Below are positions 21,001-33,075 of a stretch of DNA of 64,000 nt, piece after piece. The notes below the pieces were generated by a model, which saw only the letters and a list, made by a program, of their open reading frames with translations, was not told where the DNA came from and searched no databases. The position numbers and the translations under genes are program-made. Position 1 is the stretch's first letter; each line of letters opens with the position of its first letter. Source of the DNA: Rhea pennata (Eukaryota > Chordata > Aves > Rheiformes > Rheidae); the NCBI RefSeq assembly GCF_028389875.1, contig NC_084675.1:22530412-22594411 (forward strand), in the 5' to 3' direction.

Positions 21001-22640
21001 GCGAGGGCGGGCGGAAAGCAAGCTTCGGGAATTCTAAAAATACACCCAGAAACGGGCAACAGCACTGAAGGCAGCTCGAGCCCCGAGCCTGCAGCGCCCA
21101 GGGCCACGCGGGCAGAGACCGACACCAGCTTCAGCATCCTCCCTCCGCCCCAGCCCGGCGGAGCAAGTAATTGCCACCTGCTCCGGTTCACGGTGCTGGG
21201 CCCGGTGCGAGAGCAGCAGCACGCGCCGCAGCGCCAGCACGCGCCGTGAGAAAGGGCCCCCGGCACCAAAACGCAGCCGCGGGGCCGGGAGAGGCACCCG
21301 GGGGGCACCAGCCCACTCGCAGCCACCGTGGACTCCGACGCTGCCGGGGCCACCTGAGGCGCCGGACCCGGCTGCCCGGCCCCTCGCGCTGGAGCCATCC
21401 ATGCCGCGCCGGCACCCGCGGGAGCTCTGCTGCGGTCGGTGCGGGATCCCCCACCCGGACCCAAGAACCCAGCCAGACCCTCCTGCCGGGTGCCGGCCCC
21501 CGGGAAGCGACCGCGGCTGGCACCGATCCTGCCAGGGCGCCTGACGCCGGGCTCCTCGCGGGACGTTCCTCCTGCTGCCCCGACAGCGGCGCCCCGTTTC
21601 CCACCAATTCCCCCGGAAACCGTGCTGCAGCCCCCCGCTCCCAGCGGGGGCCTGGCTGCTCGGCGAGGCAGGATAGCAGCGGGCATCGGGCCGTGCCGGG
21701 AGGCTCCCGCCGAGCCGCCGGCTCCGCGGGAAGGAGGCAGGGAGGGAGGGAGGGGGCGATCGCAGCCGCGGCAGCGTCCCGCCGCGGGCCCGCGCTGCCC
21801 CCAGGCCCTCGCTTTCCCGGCACTGCAGCCCGCCGGAGCGTTTTTGCATCCCGCTTCAGGCCTCGTCTCACACCCGGGACTCCGGCACCGAGGCCTCGCT
21901 CCCACCGCGTGCGGTGTCCGTAGCTGGCCTGGCCTGCCCACACCCTTCGCTTCTTCTCCCTAGAAGCCAACAATTGCAATTGCAGGTTTTTTAAAATAAC
22001 ACGGGCCCATCACGCGGCCGTTGCTGGGTAAAGCCTTACCTGCCAGCCCAGACACCGGCGGGGCGCGACGAGAGGCAGCAGGCAGGGAAAAAACCCTCTG
22101 CGCAGCCAAGTTCATCTTTGTTTTCCTTCCCGGGGGGCTTTCCCCAAGCACAGCAAAAGCAAAATTCAAACTTCTCTTTTCATGGAAGCACCGGGCACAC
22201 GGCCCTGCCTCATCTGCAGCCGGAGAAGCAAGCCCCCACCGCAGGCGACGGCTCGGCCCCGGTGTTATCTCACGGCAGAGCAGTGCGGGGCTCCAGGTGC
22301 CCGGACTTTCAGCATCCTCCCCGATTTCCGCTCCGGCTTTGCCGCGCGTTTTCGGGACAATTCCCCAACATCTCCGTGCCCCGACCGCCGCCGACGCACA
22401 CAGCGGAGCTTGCCCCACAGCGGTGCTCAGCAGACGAATTCTTGCAGAGCGTCTTCAAGTTGATCGACAAGGACCACGGAATTAATATTCCTTTTAACCA
22501 AAGGCAGAAATCTCTCTTTGTTCCTGAACAGAGCGAATACCACAGAGGGAAGAGCTCAAAGCTCCTTCGACGTTAGAGAGGAGGCCATCGCTTAGATTCA
22601 AACATACTGTCACACTGTCACATACACGTGACCTCAAATT

Positions 22641-22660
22641 AAAAAAAAAAAAAAAAAAAA
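22641..22660 (+). repeat. poly(A) tract of 20
   Basis: Twenty uninterrupted A after acctcaaatt. No upstream sequence I recognise as a retrocopy; probably a simple repeat. Confidence 0.9.
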
Positions 22661-23899
22661 GCCAGAAGAAGCCGCAGCTCTTTGAAATTGCAGGAAAGTT
22701 GCAAAGTTTTCTCAGCTAAAAGGCAAAAATCCAACAAAGGTGCAAACACCAAACACGCAGTCCGCCATGCCTGAAGCCACAATCCAGCAGCGGGAGGACG
22801 GTGCAGGGGAAGGCTGCGAGCCCCTCGCGGGCTGGGCTCGCCCGCGCTCCGCCACGCCGGGCAGAGGACGCGCAGGCGGGGACGCTCCGCGTCTAAGCCG
22901 ACGGCATCCCCTTAGCGGATCCCTCAGGATTTTGGCCCCGCGGGCCGGGAGCGCGCGCTGGGAGAGGGGCCAGCGGGCGGCGGGCGCGAGGGCCGGAGCG
23001 GCACACGCCGCGGCGCGCGGGGGCACGGCGCACGCCCCCCGCCGCGGGATGCTGCCGGCGCGGGCACCGCAGCCGGGCGCGCTGCGGGCTCGTGGGCCGG
23101 GATGACGGAGCAGACGGTGCTTCAGACAACAACCTCCCAATGCAACTCGGCAGGGCAGCAGCGCCGGAGAGACGCCGCGAGGCAGAGCTGCGCGCTGAAC
23201 ACCAGCTGTTTGGATGAGAAGCCCGGCAGCACCGAGGCAGCGAGCCGGATACCTCCTCTGCCAGGCTGTGTTTTCAAACTTGCATCCAATAAAACTGTCC
23301 CCTGCTATATGTGAGGACAGAGGACGGGTCTACAGCGCAGACCCACACTGCCTACATGTAAATACAGCGCACACAAACACAGAATTACATCGTTATTACA
23401 GCTGTAACTTCACAAGCCAGCCCGAGGTTTCCTCCCTATGACTCAGAAACTCTCCCGAGAAGATTAGCACCTCCTCGCCACCGAGCAGAGCTACATCTGC
23501 GCAGCGGCTGCTCCCAGAGCCCGGCTCGGGGCTGGCGGGTCTCCGTGCCTCCGAGGAGCCGACGGCTCGCAGGTTTCGCGGCCCGCCGCGCCGGGAAGCG
23601 AGCGCCTCCCTGCAGCCGCGCAGCGGGGGGGACCCCGGGGCGCGACCCGGGGCGGCCGCCGCAGCGGGCCGCGGGCGCCCGCCGGCTCGCCCGCATCCCT
23701 GCCCGCTGCCCTGCCCGCTGCCTCCCGGGCAAACCTCCAGCCGGCAATTCCCGGGAGCAGGAAGAGAGCTCGGACATAAAGCCCACAGCGAAGCACTGGC
23801 CTCTCCGCCGCCGCGGCAGAGCAGGGGGCCGGTGGGTTGGGGTCCCCAAGGGCAGGGCCAGCCCTCCCCGGGCGCCCCGCCCGGCCTCCCTCCGCCCGC

Positions 23900-24800
23900 A
23901 CGTCCCGGCATCCGCGTCCCCGACGGGGGTTGCCTCCCTCAGCGCATCCGGGCGCGGGGAGCTGGCTCGCAGCGCTGCCCAGACGCTCGCCCCCCCGGCA
24001 CTGCCCAGACCCCCCGGTGCCGAGGAAGCCCCCCAAGCGTCTCCCCCTGCTTTGGGCTGCTTTGGGACCGGCAATGCCGGGCAGCGCTGCCCGGGCACCG
24101 CGCTCTGCTCCGGCCGCTCCACCGCGACCCCAGGGGCAGCGGGGCCGGGGAGCGGCCGCCGGGACCCCCCCTCCCCTCCCGTCCCGTCGCGTCCCGTCGG
24201 CGGGCGACACTTACCGTCCTGAGGTGCGGCGGGGCGGTGAGGTAAATCCCGAGGCGGAGGGCGGCGCGGGCCGGGCGGCGCGGCCGGAGCCGGCAGCGGC
24301 CCCCGGCGGCCCCGGCCCCGCTAAGGGCGGCGCGGGCGGAGCGCGGCCCCGCGGCGGCTGCCGCCGGCCCCTGCCCGGCGCCGCTCGCCGCGCCCGGCGC
24401 CGCCGGGGGCCGCCAGCCCGCGGCTCGGGGCGCTCCCCCGGGGCGGGGGGCCCGGCGGGGAAGGGAAGGGGAGGGGAGGGCGGACGAAGAAGCCGCTAAA
24501 TCCGCGGGCGCTCGGTTCACCTCCTGCGCGCTGCCCGCCGCCGCTCGGCGCCTCGCATCCCCCGGCGCTGGCGGCGCCGCGCCGCGGCCATGGGGCGCCC
24601 CGGGGCCGCGCTGCGCTCCGAGCCGCTGCCGCTGCCGGGCCCGGCGCCGCCGCCGCCGCCCGCTGCCGCCGCGCCGCCCGCCCGCCCCGGAGTGAGCGCG
24701 GCCCGCCCGCGCCGCTGCCTTAGACGGCGCCGCCGCCGCGCCCGGCAGGGGGCGCCCCACGGCCGCCGCCGCCGCCGCCGGAGCGGGGCCGGGGGGTGCG
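23900..24800. promoter_or_regulatory. CpG island with a minus-strand splice donor, possible alternative CBFA2T3 promoter
   Basis: Extremely CpG-rich block. On the minus strand GGACG|GTAAGTG at 24215/24214 is a near-ideal donor. An exon ending at 24215 could splice to the MPDSP exon and leave translation to start at 13596. No coding frame with an ATG fits, so it would be 5' UTR. ETO-family genes commonly use alternative first exons. Confidence 0.35.
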
Positions 24801-25600
24801 GGCCGGGGGGTGCGGGGTTCCCGGGGCCGGGGGGGTGCGTGCGGCAGCGCGCTGCAACGCGCGCTGCATGGGGCCGAGGGGTGCGGGGGGAGTGGGGGGG
24901 GGGTCTCTGGGCTGCATGGGGCTGCGGGTGGCCGGGGGGCTGAAGGGGGGTTGGGGACTGATTGGGAGCAGGCAGCTGTGGGGGGGTCTGGGGGGCTGCA
25001 TGGGGCTAAGGGGCTGAAGGGTACTCAGAGTGCCCAAGGTGCAGATGACTCGGGGCTGCAGGGGATTTGGGGCTGCACAGGACTAGGTGGCTGTCGAGAG
25101 TCTGGGGTCTGCACGGGACTGAGGGGCTGCAGGGGGCTGGGGGCTGCGTAGGATGCAGGGCTGCATGGGGTTTGGGAGGCTGCAGGGGCCGGGCAGCTGC
25201 ATGGGGCTGCACAGGGCCTGGGGGACCTCATGGGACTGGGGAGCTGCTGGGGACCAAAGGGGTGCACAGGGCTTGGGGGCTGCAAGGAGCCAGGGCTGAA
25301 GTTTGTAAAGGGTTGGGGGTTTGAAAGGGGCTGGGGGCTGCAGACGGCTTGGGGGTTGCAAAAATTTTGAGGGGCTGCAGGAGGTTTGGGAGTATTTGCG
25401 AGTGGCTGGGGTCAGGGTTTGCAAAAAGCTGGGGCTGTTTGCGAGGGATTGGGAGACTGCAAGGGGCCGGGAGGTGTTTGCAGTGGCCGGGGGCCAGGCT
25501 TGGTCAGGGGCTGTGGGTGTTCGCAAGGGGCTGGGCTGGGGCTTGCAAGGGCTGGAGGGGCCTGGGGGTGTTTGCAAGGGGGTGGAGGCTGCTTTGCTTT
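24780..25600 (+). repeat. G-skewed degenerate repeat next to the CpG island
   Basis: About 800 bp in which the plus strand is strongly G over C, made of loose copies of ggggctgcatggggctg-like words and many G runs. It begins at the right edge of the CpG island. Confidence 0.7.
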
Positions 25601-26239
25601 GCTTCCTTCCTCCCTCTCCTGTTCTCCCAGAGGGGCCGAGGCTGCAGCAGGAGCAGCCACACGGGTCACAACATCTGCACAGGGCAGGCCCCACGGGCGC
25701 AGCCTCCCTCGGTGTGCGGAGATCCCCGCAGCAGGCTTGGCAGCTGGGGTTGCCCCCCACGCCGGCCCCTTCGGCTTTGCCTTGGCTGGGCTCTGGCGCC
25801 GTGGGAATGCCGGCGGAGAGCACCGCCAGGGCCCTTCTTCTACAGAAGTGGGTGGAAGCGGTGGGTGCGTTTGCAAAGCAAACACACGGGGAAGTCTCTG
25901 CCCACGCTGGGTCCCCCGTGCCCTTCCCTTGCAGCTGGGCCGTCGGGTGCAGCCCGGGAGGGGGAAGGGGGGAAGCATTAAAAACTTCCCTCCCCCACAC
26001 AAATCCTACTACAATGTTGTTGCTCGTTTGTGCGCTGGGTAACGCAAATCCTGCTAATTTCCCTGCGAGCTGAAGCCCTGCCTCTTTGCGTAATTACTGT
26101 GCTTGGCAGCTGCCGTCCCTCTGCAAGTTGCTGCGCGGAGCCTTTGCCGCCTGTGTGGTTGCTGTATTAGTCATCCTCTCCCTCTCCCCAGGCCTGTGCC
26201 CAGGCGCGGAGGCCGGGGCTGCGGGGCCACTGCAGCACC

Positions 26240-26560
26240 CTGCTCGGCGGCGTCGCCCCGCGCGAAGCAGCTGCTGCACAGCTGCTGCATGGGCACCGCA
26301 CAGCCATCGCGTGGCCCCCACGCAGGCGCTACCACGGCACAGCCGCCGCGCGACCGTCACGTGGCCGCTGCACGAGCGTTGCACAACCCCGGCATGGGCA
26401 GCACGCAGCCATTGCACACCTACAGCGCACCACGGCACAACGGCCGCGGGGCCCCGGCAGCGCGGCAGCGTGGGCACTGCGTGGCCAGCGCGCAGCTGCT
26501 GCGCAACCGCTGCATGCTGCGGCGAAGTGACCGCTGCGTGGCCACGGCTCCCACTCATGT
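26240..26560. repeat. degenerate GCAC-type repeat
   Basis: Loose tandem words such as gcacagccgccgcgcgaccg and gcacacctacagcgcacc, with no fixed unit length. Adjacent 25620-26240 holds no exon I can support. Confidence 0.5.
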
Positions 26561-28561
26561 CGCTCTGCTGACCAGGTTGTCACGGGACAGGGTTGCAGCA
26601 TCCTGACCCAGTCCCATCCTGCTCCCCCCCAGCCTGACCACCAGCTCCAGGATTGCGTTCCTCTTTCTCCCCGTGCTCCAGGAGCAGATGTATTCCTCAC
26701 TGCTGCCTTTGCGCTGGCCCATCACTGACGTCAGGATGCTCAGAGCATTTCCTGGCTCGGGACAAGCAGCACCCTGCCCACCCCAGGGGCTGCCGAGAGG
26801 TGGCTGCCCCTGGGATCTGCACCGTGACACAGCCTCGCTGGGCGGAGGAGGCTCGCAGGAGCCCGTGCCCTGCTTGGCCAGGCTGCCAGCAGTGCCAGCC
26901 ATGAGCAGGGGCCGCATCCTGCGCGTCCTAGGCTGCTGGCTCCTGCGGGAGCCCTGGGCCCTGCCCACCGACGGCTGGGGCACTGCCCTGGCCGAGCTCA
27001 GGACGGAGAGGTGCCAAGTGCCTGTTGCTTGACTGTAGTTGGGAGAAATTTCCTGGGGAGAGTGTTACGGTCTTGGTAGCTTTCTTATCAACACCAGTTG
27101 GTGTGGTGCATGCACGCTGCACAGCATCCTCACTCCTGCTGCGCTGCCGTTGCCAGCACCACTCTGCTGTGGCCCGGCCCCGCTGCCTCGCCGCGAGCCG
27201 AGGAAGTTTGCTGCAGGGCTGCCGGCAAAGGCCGACCGGAGGGCAGGAAAAACCGCCCCTGTGCACAGCTGTGCACTGCACTGCCAGCAGCCCTCCAACG
27301 CAGGGCCCCGGGCAAGGCCAGCCACCCAGCTGGCACATGCAAATGCCGGCGGCGCATGCTCGCCAGCACACACGGTTCCCCGGGTGCACGGCGCAATTCG
27401 TCTCCGGCACTGGCTGCGCAGTCGAAGGGCGGTGGCGGAGCGCAGCCCGAGTCCCGCGGCCGGCTCGGCCCGCGGGGGCTTCCCCACGGCAGAGCCAGGC
27501 TGGCGGCGGGGGCAGCCGCGCTCCCGGCCCAGCCGCTGCCACGTGTCCGCCTCGGCGGACTGCAAGCAGCAGTTGAGTACGCTGCGAAATCCAGCTGCAG
27601 GTGCCCAGCTGGCGATATCCCCACCAGCCCGCTCAGACCCCGCCAGGCCACCGAGCCTGTCCCCACGTGCCCCACGGATGTCCCGCAAGGAATAGCCACA
27701 ACTTTCCGGCTCCCAGTTCCTTTTGGCTATCGACGGCGGATGCTAACAAGTCAGCAGTGTGTGGCTGCCGCCAGGCGAGCAGGCGTGTGCGGCTGCAGCG
27801 GGCGGCCCGGTGCCACGGGCTCGGCGGCCGGGGCTCCCACGCGGGGCGGCGGCGGAGCCCATGCCGCGTCCCCCCCCGGGCTGCGTTTGGGTGGCAGGGT
27901 CTGTTTCGTTTCTATTTGGCATGCACAGCCTGTAATTTTGGTCTATTGAAGTCATAATTCACTACTGTGAAAATAAACATTTGTGTTAGCTCGCTTTATT
28001 CGGCGGCCCTCGCCTGAATGTCAATAATCCACTGCCGGGGTGCTCGCACCGGGCCTCGGCCCCGGGCACGGAGCCGGGGTGCCGCCGCGGTGCCCAGGCG
28101 CGCTCCCTCGCGCGCCGGCCGCACCGGTCCCCCGGGCCGCCGCGGGTCCCCAGCGATGCCCTGCTGCAGGCAGTGGGAGCTGAGAAGTGCCACTTAGCAC
28201 TAAGCCAGGGATAAGGAAGAAGCCGGTAGCGAGGCTGCTGCAAGATAAAGGTAATATGTTGAGTAAAGACGATAGCGCTCAAAACCTGCGGGCTTTGGAC
28301 CATTTCCTGCCCGTGCCTGTCCTTGTGCTTGCTTGTTTGCACTGCTTACAGTAGAAATTAGGGGTGACAATCCCATCAACGTCAGCAGCGGCTCCCACAC
28401 CCTCCTCAGCTCCGGCCAGGGCCTCCTGCCCGCACCCCGGCCCCGAGGGGCGAGAGGGGCTCCATCCCCCAGGGTCCCCATGCCCAGCTGCGGGAACGGC
28501 TCCAGCCTGAGCCCAGGTCCCTCCAGCGGCTCCGGGGTCGCCAGGAAAGCGAGGAGCCGCC

Positions 28562-28631
28562 GGCAGCGGGGAAGGCTTAGCGGGGGACGTCTGGGTGGCA
28601 GCGGGGAAGGCTTAGCGGGGGACGTCTGGGT
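28562..28631. repeat. exact 35-bp tandem duplication
   Basis: Two adjacent identical copies of a 35-bp unit beginning ggcagcggggaaggcttagc. Zero divergence points to a recent duplication. Confidence 0.9.
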
Positions 28632-31159
28632 CCCAGCACCGGACAGGGTCCCCGGCCCGGCTCCCCCTCCCGGAGGCGGGAAGCAGGGGGGCTGGGGGGG
28701 CGGGCTGGTGCTTTCCCTCCCGCATTTGCATCTTCCCAGCCTTTATCTTCCTCCTAGGCTCTGTATTGCCGCAATTACAGACACTTTAAAACACAATGAT
28801 CTGGCTGTTAGTGTGATGGATGACAGAACCTTTCTGTCTGGTTTAAATCATTGCTGAGAGTGAGCAAACTTCCCCCGGGGTTAACCCCTTCGCGGCCCCC
28901 CAGGCCGCTCCTGCCGGCCCCAGGGCTGCTGCCAGCACTGCACCGCGAGGGGCTCCCGGCCTTGCCGCCCCAGCGGGCCCCGGCGTTGTCCCTCCCCTGG
29001 CTCCCCGCGACGGCAGTGCTGCCCCTTACACCCCTGCTCACAGCTGCTCCAAGGAGCCCGCGTCGGACCCCCACTTTGCAGCAGCCCAGGGCAAAGGGGG
29101 CTCCCGGGTGGCGGCGGCGCGTGGACGCGGCTGGGAACGCGCCGCGGCGGGGCGGGCGGAGTGGGCGGCACGGCCGATCTCCCCTTTCTGCATCCCCCGG
29201 CGCCGCGTTTCGCCGCAGTGGGAAAGCAGATTAGAGCAGGCGGCAGGGCCGGGAGATAAGCGCCTGCGAGCGGCCGATAGGCTCCGGGATCCGGCCCGGC
29301 GCAGGCCCAGCAATCCTTTCCCCAGCAAATCTGGAGCTGGCCGCGGAGCCGGCCGGAGCGGCAGCCCCGCGCCGCGGCAGGATGGGCCCCTCCGGCGGGC
29401 TCCCCGCGGCCGGCGGCAGGTCGGGGTTGGAGGCGCGTGGTCGCACCCGGGGACTGAGCGCGCGTGTTGGGTCGATCCGCTCCCTCGGTTTTAGGGAGAC
29501 GCCGGCTCCCCCCGGCACCGCGGGGCCCGCAGGGCAATCTGGAGGCGAAGGCGCCGAGCCGTGCCGGCGCTGGGCCCCCGGCGTGCCGCAGGCTTCCTGC
29601 GTGACCCCGAGCGAGTTCGTCTGCCCGTCTGGGTTTCTCGATCGCTGCCCGCGCGTGGGCGGGCACAGCCCGGTCGCCCGCGCCGCTCGGGGACGCTCCC
29701 CACCACCGCGCCGGCACACGCGGCGTTTCCCCGCCGGCGCGCCCCGCGCGCGCCGACGTGGCCGCAGTAATCTCGGCACCCAAATCCGGCCGGGAGCCGG
29801 TCCCGGGAGCCGGGCTGCCGCCCCGGTGCCCTCCTGCCCACGTGCATTTTCTCCCCGCCGGCCGGCGCTGCCCTTCCCCGCTCCCGCGTTCGCCGGGAAT
29901 GCGCGGCGGAGATAAGGGCTGGGCGGGAGCCAGCGGCCGGCGAAGGCAGCTCGCCCGCGCCAGCTATCGCCCGCCGCAGCTGCATCCGCCGCGGGGCCAT
30001 CTGCCGCGCAGGAAGCGCCTCTCGCCAGCGCTCCTTGAGAAAGGGGCTCGTTCGGGGCTGCCTCCCCGCGCGCCCGCCCGCTGGGCTCCCGGCCCGGCGC
30101 GGCCGCCCGCCGCCGCCGCGGCTCGAAGCTCTGCGGCTTCTGTGCAACTTTCATGAACTTTTTTTTTTTTTTAAGAAATCATGTTTTTCTGGCCGACAGA
30201 TTCATTCCTGCTTTGTGGCGTTCGAGGGGAAACCGGACCCTGCTGCTTATCATCTCGTCTCGCCCTGCTCCGCAGCCTCCAAAACCCACCGGCTTGGCCG
30301 GAACGGCGGGAGACGTCGGGATGCGTCGCGGCTCCCCGGGGGCTCTCCGCCCGCGGCTCCCGGGCTGCTAAGGGCCAGGCTTCCGCGTTTCCCTGGCCGG
30401 GGGCGGTCAGGAAACAATTTAAATTTCAAAGTGAGGATTGCCATGGGATCCCCCCGCAGGAGCCGGTGCGCGGGGGTGCCTGGAGCGCGGTGACGGTGAC
30501 GCTGAGCCTCCGCGCGATCCACGTCCCCGGGGCCCGGACCCGGCGGCGCCCGGGGCCCGCTGCCACGTGTTAACGCTGCCCCGCTCCTCTGCCAAACCAC
30601 AGGTAACAGGCTGCTGCCAGCCATCCCCGCCTGCGCGGGGCTCTTTAACGATGGGAATTTAATTAGCTTGCACTGCACTTCCAACACCTTGGGTCCTTGC
30701 AAAAATCGATATGAATTAGCAGGAGCCGGCGCGGCGCAGGCTGGCGCGGGCGGGGATGGCGCTGCCGGCGTTCGCCGCGGGGAGCCCCGGCCTCGCGGCG
30801 GGCCCCCCGGCCGGCTCGGGTGCTCGCTGCGAGGCGCAGATGCGCCGGGGCAGCGGGGGACGTTGCGGCTGTCCCCGGCCACCTGCATCGTTTCCAAGTT
30901 CCCAGGCTAAAAGCAGGGCTTGTTATCAAGAGCAAAAGATGTGCCACCTCTGTTGTATTTCATTTCCCTTCCTCCACCTCTTCCCTGCCCGCTGCGCATC
31001 TGAGATAACAGCTCCCCGCGCCGAAGCCGGAGCGAGGGGCAGGCAACGGCCTCGCCAGCCCTATCGCTGCCTCGCTGGCCGCAACTAAATCAGGAAGTTT
31101 GCAGAGATATTCGGCCAACAAAATAAACACTGCTGCTGCCAAGCGCTTAACCGGCATCG

Positions 31160-32170
31160 CCGCGGGCCCGCAGCAATCTGCACAGCTCCCCGGCTGCACC
31201 CTTCCGGCGAGCGGCGCCCGCGGAGCGGCCGGCCGCCCCGGTGCCCGGCGGCGGGCGCCGCTGCGGGCGGGAGGGCTCGGCCGCGGGCGCCACGTGCCGC
31301 CGCGGAGCAGGGACGGAGCCGAAGCCCCCGTCGCCGAGGCCGTGGTGGGAGGCGGCAGGGGGATGCGCCGGCGCGTCCCGCCGTGCTGCACGGAGCCGGC
31401 CCCACGCTGCCCCACGGCAAACGCGCCGGGAGAGCCGGCGGGGCCGCATCGGCCCCCAGCGCTGCCGACGGCCGCGCGCCGGATCCAGCTGGTGCCGGGG
31501 AGCGAGCGCGGGAACACGTGCTCCCGAGCCGCACGTGAGCTGCTGAGCCGATAACGAAAGAAAACACCGAGCAAACAGAGGATTTAAACCCTGTAAGTAA
31601 AACCTAAGTGCAGCTGATTACTCATTGCGGAAAGGTTAATTGCAGAGCGGGCACCGAAGGTGCCCTCCGCGCCGGCAAGGGCATCCTGCGCCGCGGGTGC
31701 CGTGCCCCCCGGCCGCCCCCGGCCCTGCCGCCGGCCGGCGCTCGGTGCTCGCCGCTGCACAGGCAGCGCGCCCTCCGGCTGCGGCGCCCGGGCCCACGGC
31801 GCCGGCCGCCCTCGCGGAGGTGAGTCCCCGGGGTGATTTCCTGGCACCGCGGTGGGCGCAACCCCCCGCCCACCTGGCACCGCCGCCGCCGCTGCCTTAC
31901 CTTGGCCGGTCCTGGCACCGCGCGTGGGCGACGATGGGCTGCTGTCCGGCTCGGCGGGGCCCCCGGGCATCCCGGGCGAGCAGGCGGCGGCAGCCCGGGG
32001 CTGGACCCTCGCCGGGTGCAGCCGCCCAAGCGGGTGGGCGCGGGGCGGGCGGAGGAGCGCCGGGGAGGCGCGCGCAGCGGGGAGATGCTGAGCGCTGCGC
32101 ACGGCGTGCTGCCCGCTCGGTGCCTGCCCCGCCGCCCCGGCCCGCCCGCCGGGGGCCGTTCATGTGACCG
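31160..32170 (-). promoter_or_regulatory. CpG island, candidate CBFA2T3 promoter
   Basis: Dense CpG sequence around and upstream of the candidate first exon, flanked on the intron side by AT-rich segments with GATA motifs. No TATA box seen. If correct, transcription starts near 32000-32170 on the minus strand. Confidence 0.4.
31901..31970 (-). CDS. CBFA2T3: candidate first coding exon of CBFA2T3
   Basis: Minus-strand ATG at 31970-31968 in a good context (GGGATGC, G at -3) opens MPGGPAEPDSSPSSPTRGAR then TGQ and one base, followed by a strong donor CCAAG|GTAAGGC. The 70-nt length leaves phase 1, exactly what the acceptor at 13622 needs; the junction codon becomes Asp, as in the RUNX1T1/CBFA2T3 families just before the MPDSP segment. 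It sits in a CpG island. The frame is also open upstream of the ATG. I do not recognise the peptide, so the call rests on signal and phase only. Confidence 0.45.
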
Positions 32171-32399
32171 CCGGGGCTGGGGTGGCAGGAGAGCCGCGTC
32201 CCATGGCGAGGGGGAAGGTGAACAGCTGCCGGGTGGTGATAATGCGGCGGGTGGGGGGAGACCGGGCAGCTGCGCCCGTGTCCTTCCCCAACAGGAACCA
32301 TCTGCGACCAAGCCCAGCTCTGCCTTCCCTATCAGCCATTCCGGTCTGACTTTCCAACAACTTCCCCTTCGCACTGGCTTCACTTCCTCACTGCGAGGG

Positions 32400-33075
32400 G
32401 CCAGCGCGGTGCAGCACGGCATGGGCAGCGCCGTGCAGCACAGCCCTGCACGGCTGGCATGGCACAGCATGGCACAGCAGGGCTGTCCTGGTGCAGCGTG
32501 GCAGGAGCAGCCCTGCATGGCATGGCCAGCACGGCACAGCATGGCACGGCAGGGCTGTCCTGGTGCAGCGTGGCAGGAGCAGCCCTGCACGGCACGGCCA
32601 GCACGGTGCAGCGCAGCACGGCAGGGCTGTCCTGGTGCAGCGTGGCAGGAGCAGCCCTGCACGGCATGATCAGCACGGTGCAGCACAGCACGGCACGGCA
32701 GGGCTGTCCTGGTGCAGCGTGGCAGGAGCAGCCCTGCACGGCACGGCCAGCACGGTGCAGCGCAGCACGGCAGGGCTGTCCTGGTGCAGCGTGGCAGGAG
32801 CAGGCCTGCACGGCATGACCAGCACGGTGCAGCACAGCACGGCACGGCAGGGCTGTCCTGGTGCAGCGTGGCAGGAGCAGCCCTGCACGGCACGGCCGGC
32901 ACGGTGCAGCACAGCACGGCAGGGCTGTCCTGGTGCAGCGTGGCAGGAGCAGGCCTGCACGGCGTGTCGCAGCGCAGAGCGGCAGAGCACAGCTCGGCAC
33001 GGCACAGCACGCTGCAGGCAGCGTGGCACAGCGTGGTGCAGCCCTGCACGGCACAGCCAGCGCAGCGCAGCATGC
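32400..33075. repeat. 72/77-bp minisatellite built on GGCAC pentamers
   Basis: The phrase tgtcctggtgcagcgtggca recurs at 32484, 32556, 32628, 32705, 32777, 32854 and 32926, spacings 72, 72, 77, 72, 77, 72. The 77-bp units carry one extra ggcac pentamer. The right flank (32960-33075) is degenerate. Confidence 0.92.

Larger units (their letters stand above)
13623..31900 (-). other. CBFA2T3: probable CBFA2T3 first intron
   Basis: About 18 kb with no recognisable coding exon. It is very GC-rich with several minisatellites (listed separately), a CpG island at 23900-24800, and scattered AT-rich islands (14760-14870, 16400-16520, 16860-17040, 19480-19700, 20860-21060, 22440-22760, 27890-28000, 28230-28380, 28735-28860, 30640-30720, 30890-31150). 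Its role as intron 1 depends on the candidate exon at 31970-31901. Confidence 0.5.

Noticed and set aside
22621..22660. Retrocopy suggested by a 20-base poly(A) tract
   Set aside because: No upstream exon-like or gene-like sequence, no target-site duplication visible.
24590..24943. Plus-strand ORF beginning MGRPGAALRSEPLPLP in the CpG island
   Set aside because: Good ATG context but no downstream donor or domain, and the opposite strand is equally open; composition artefact.
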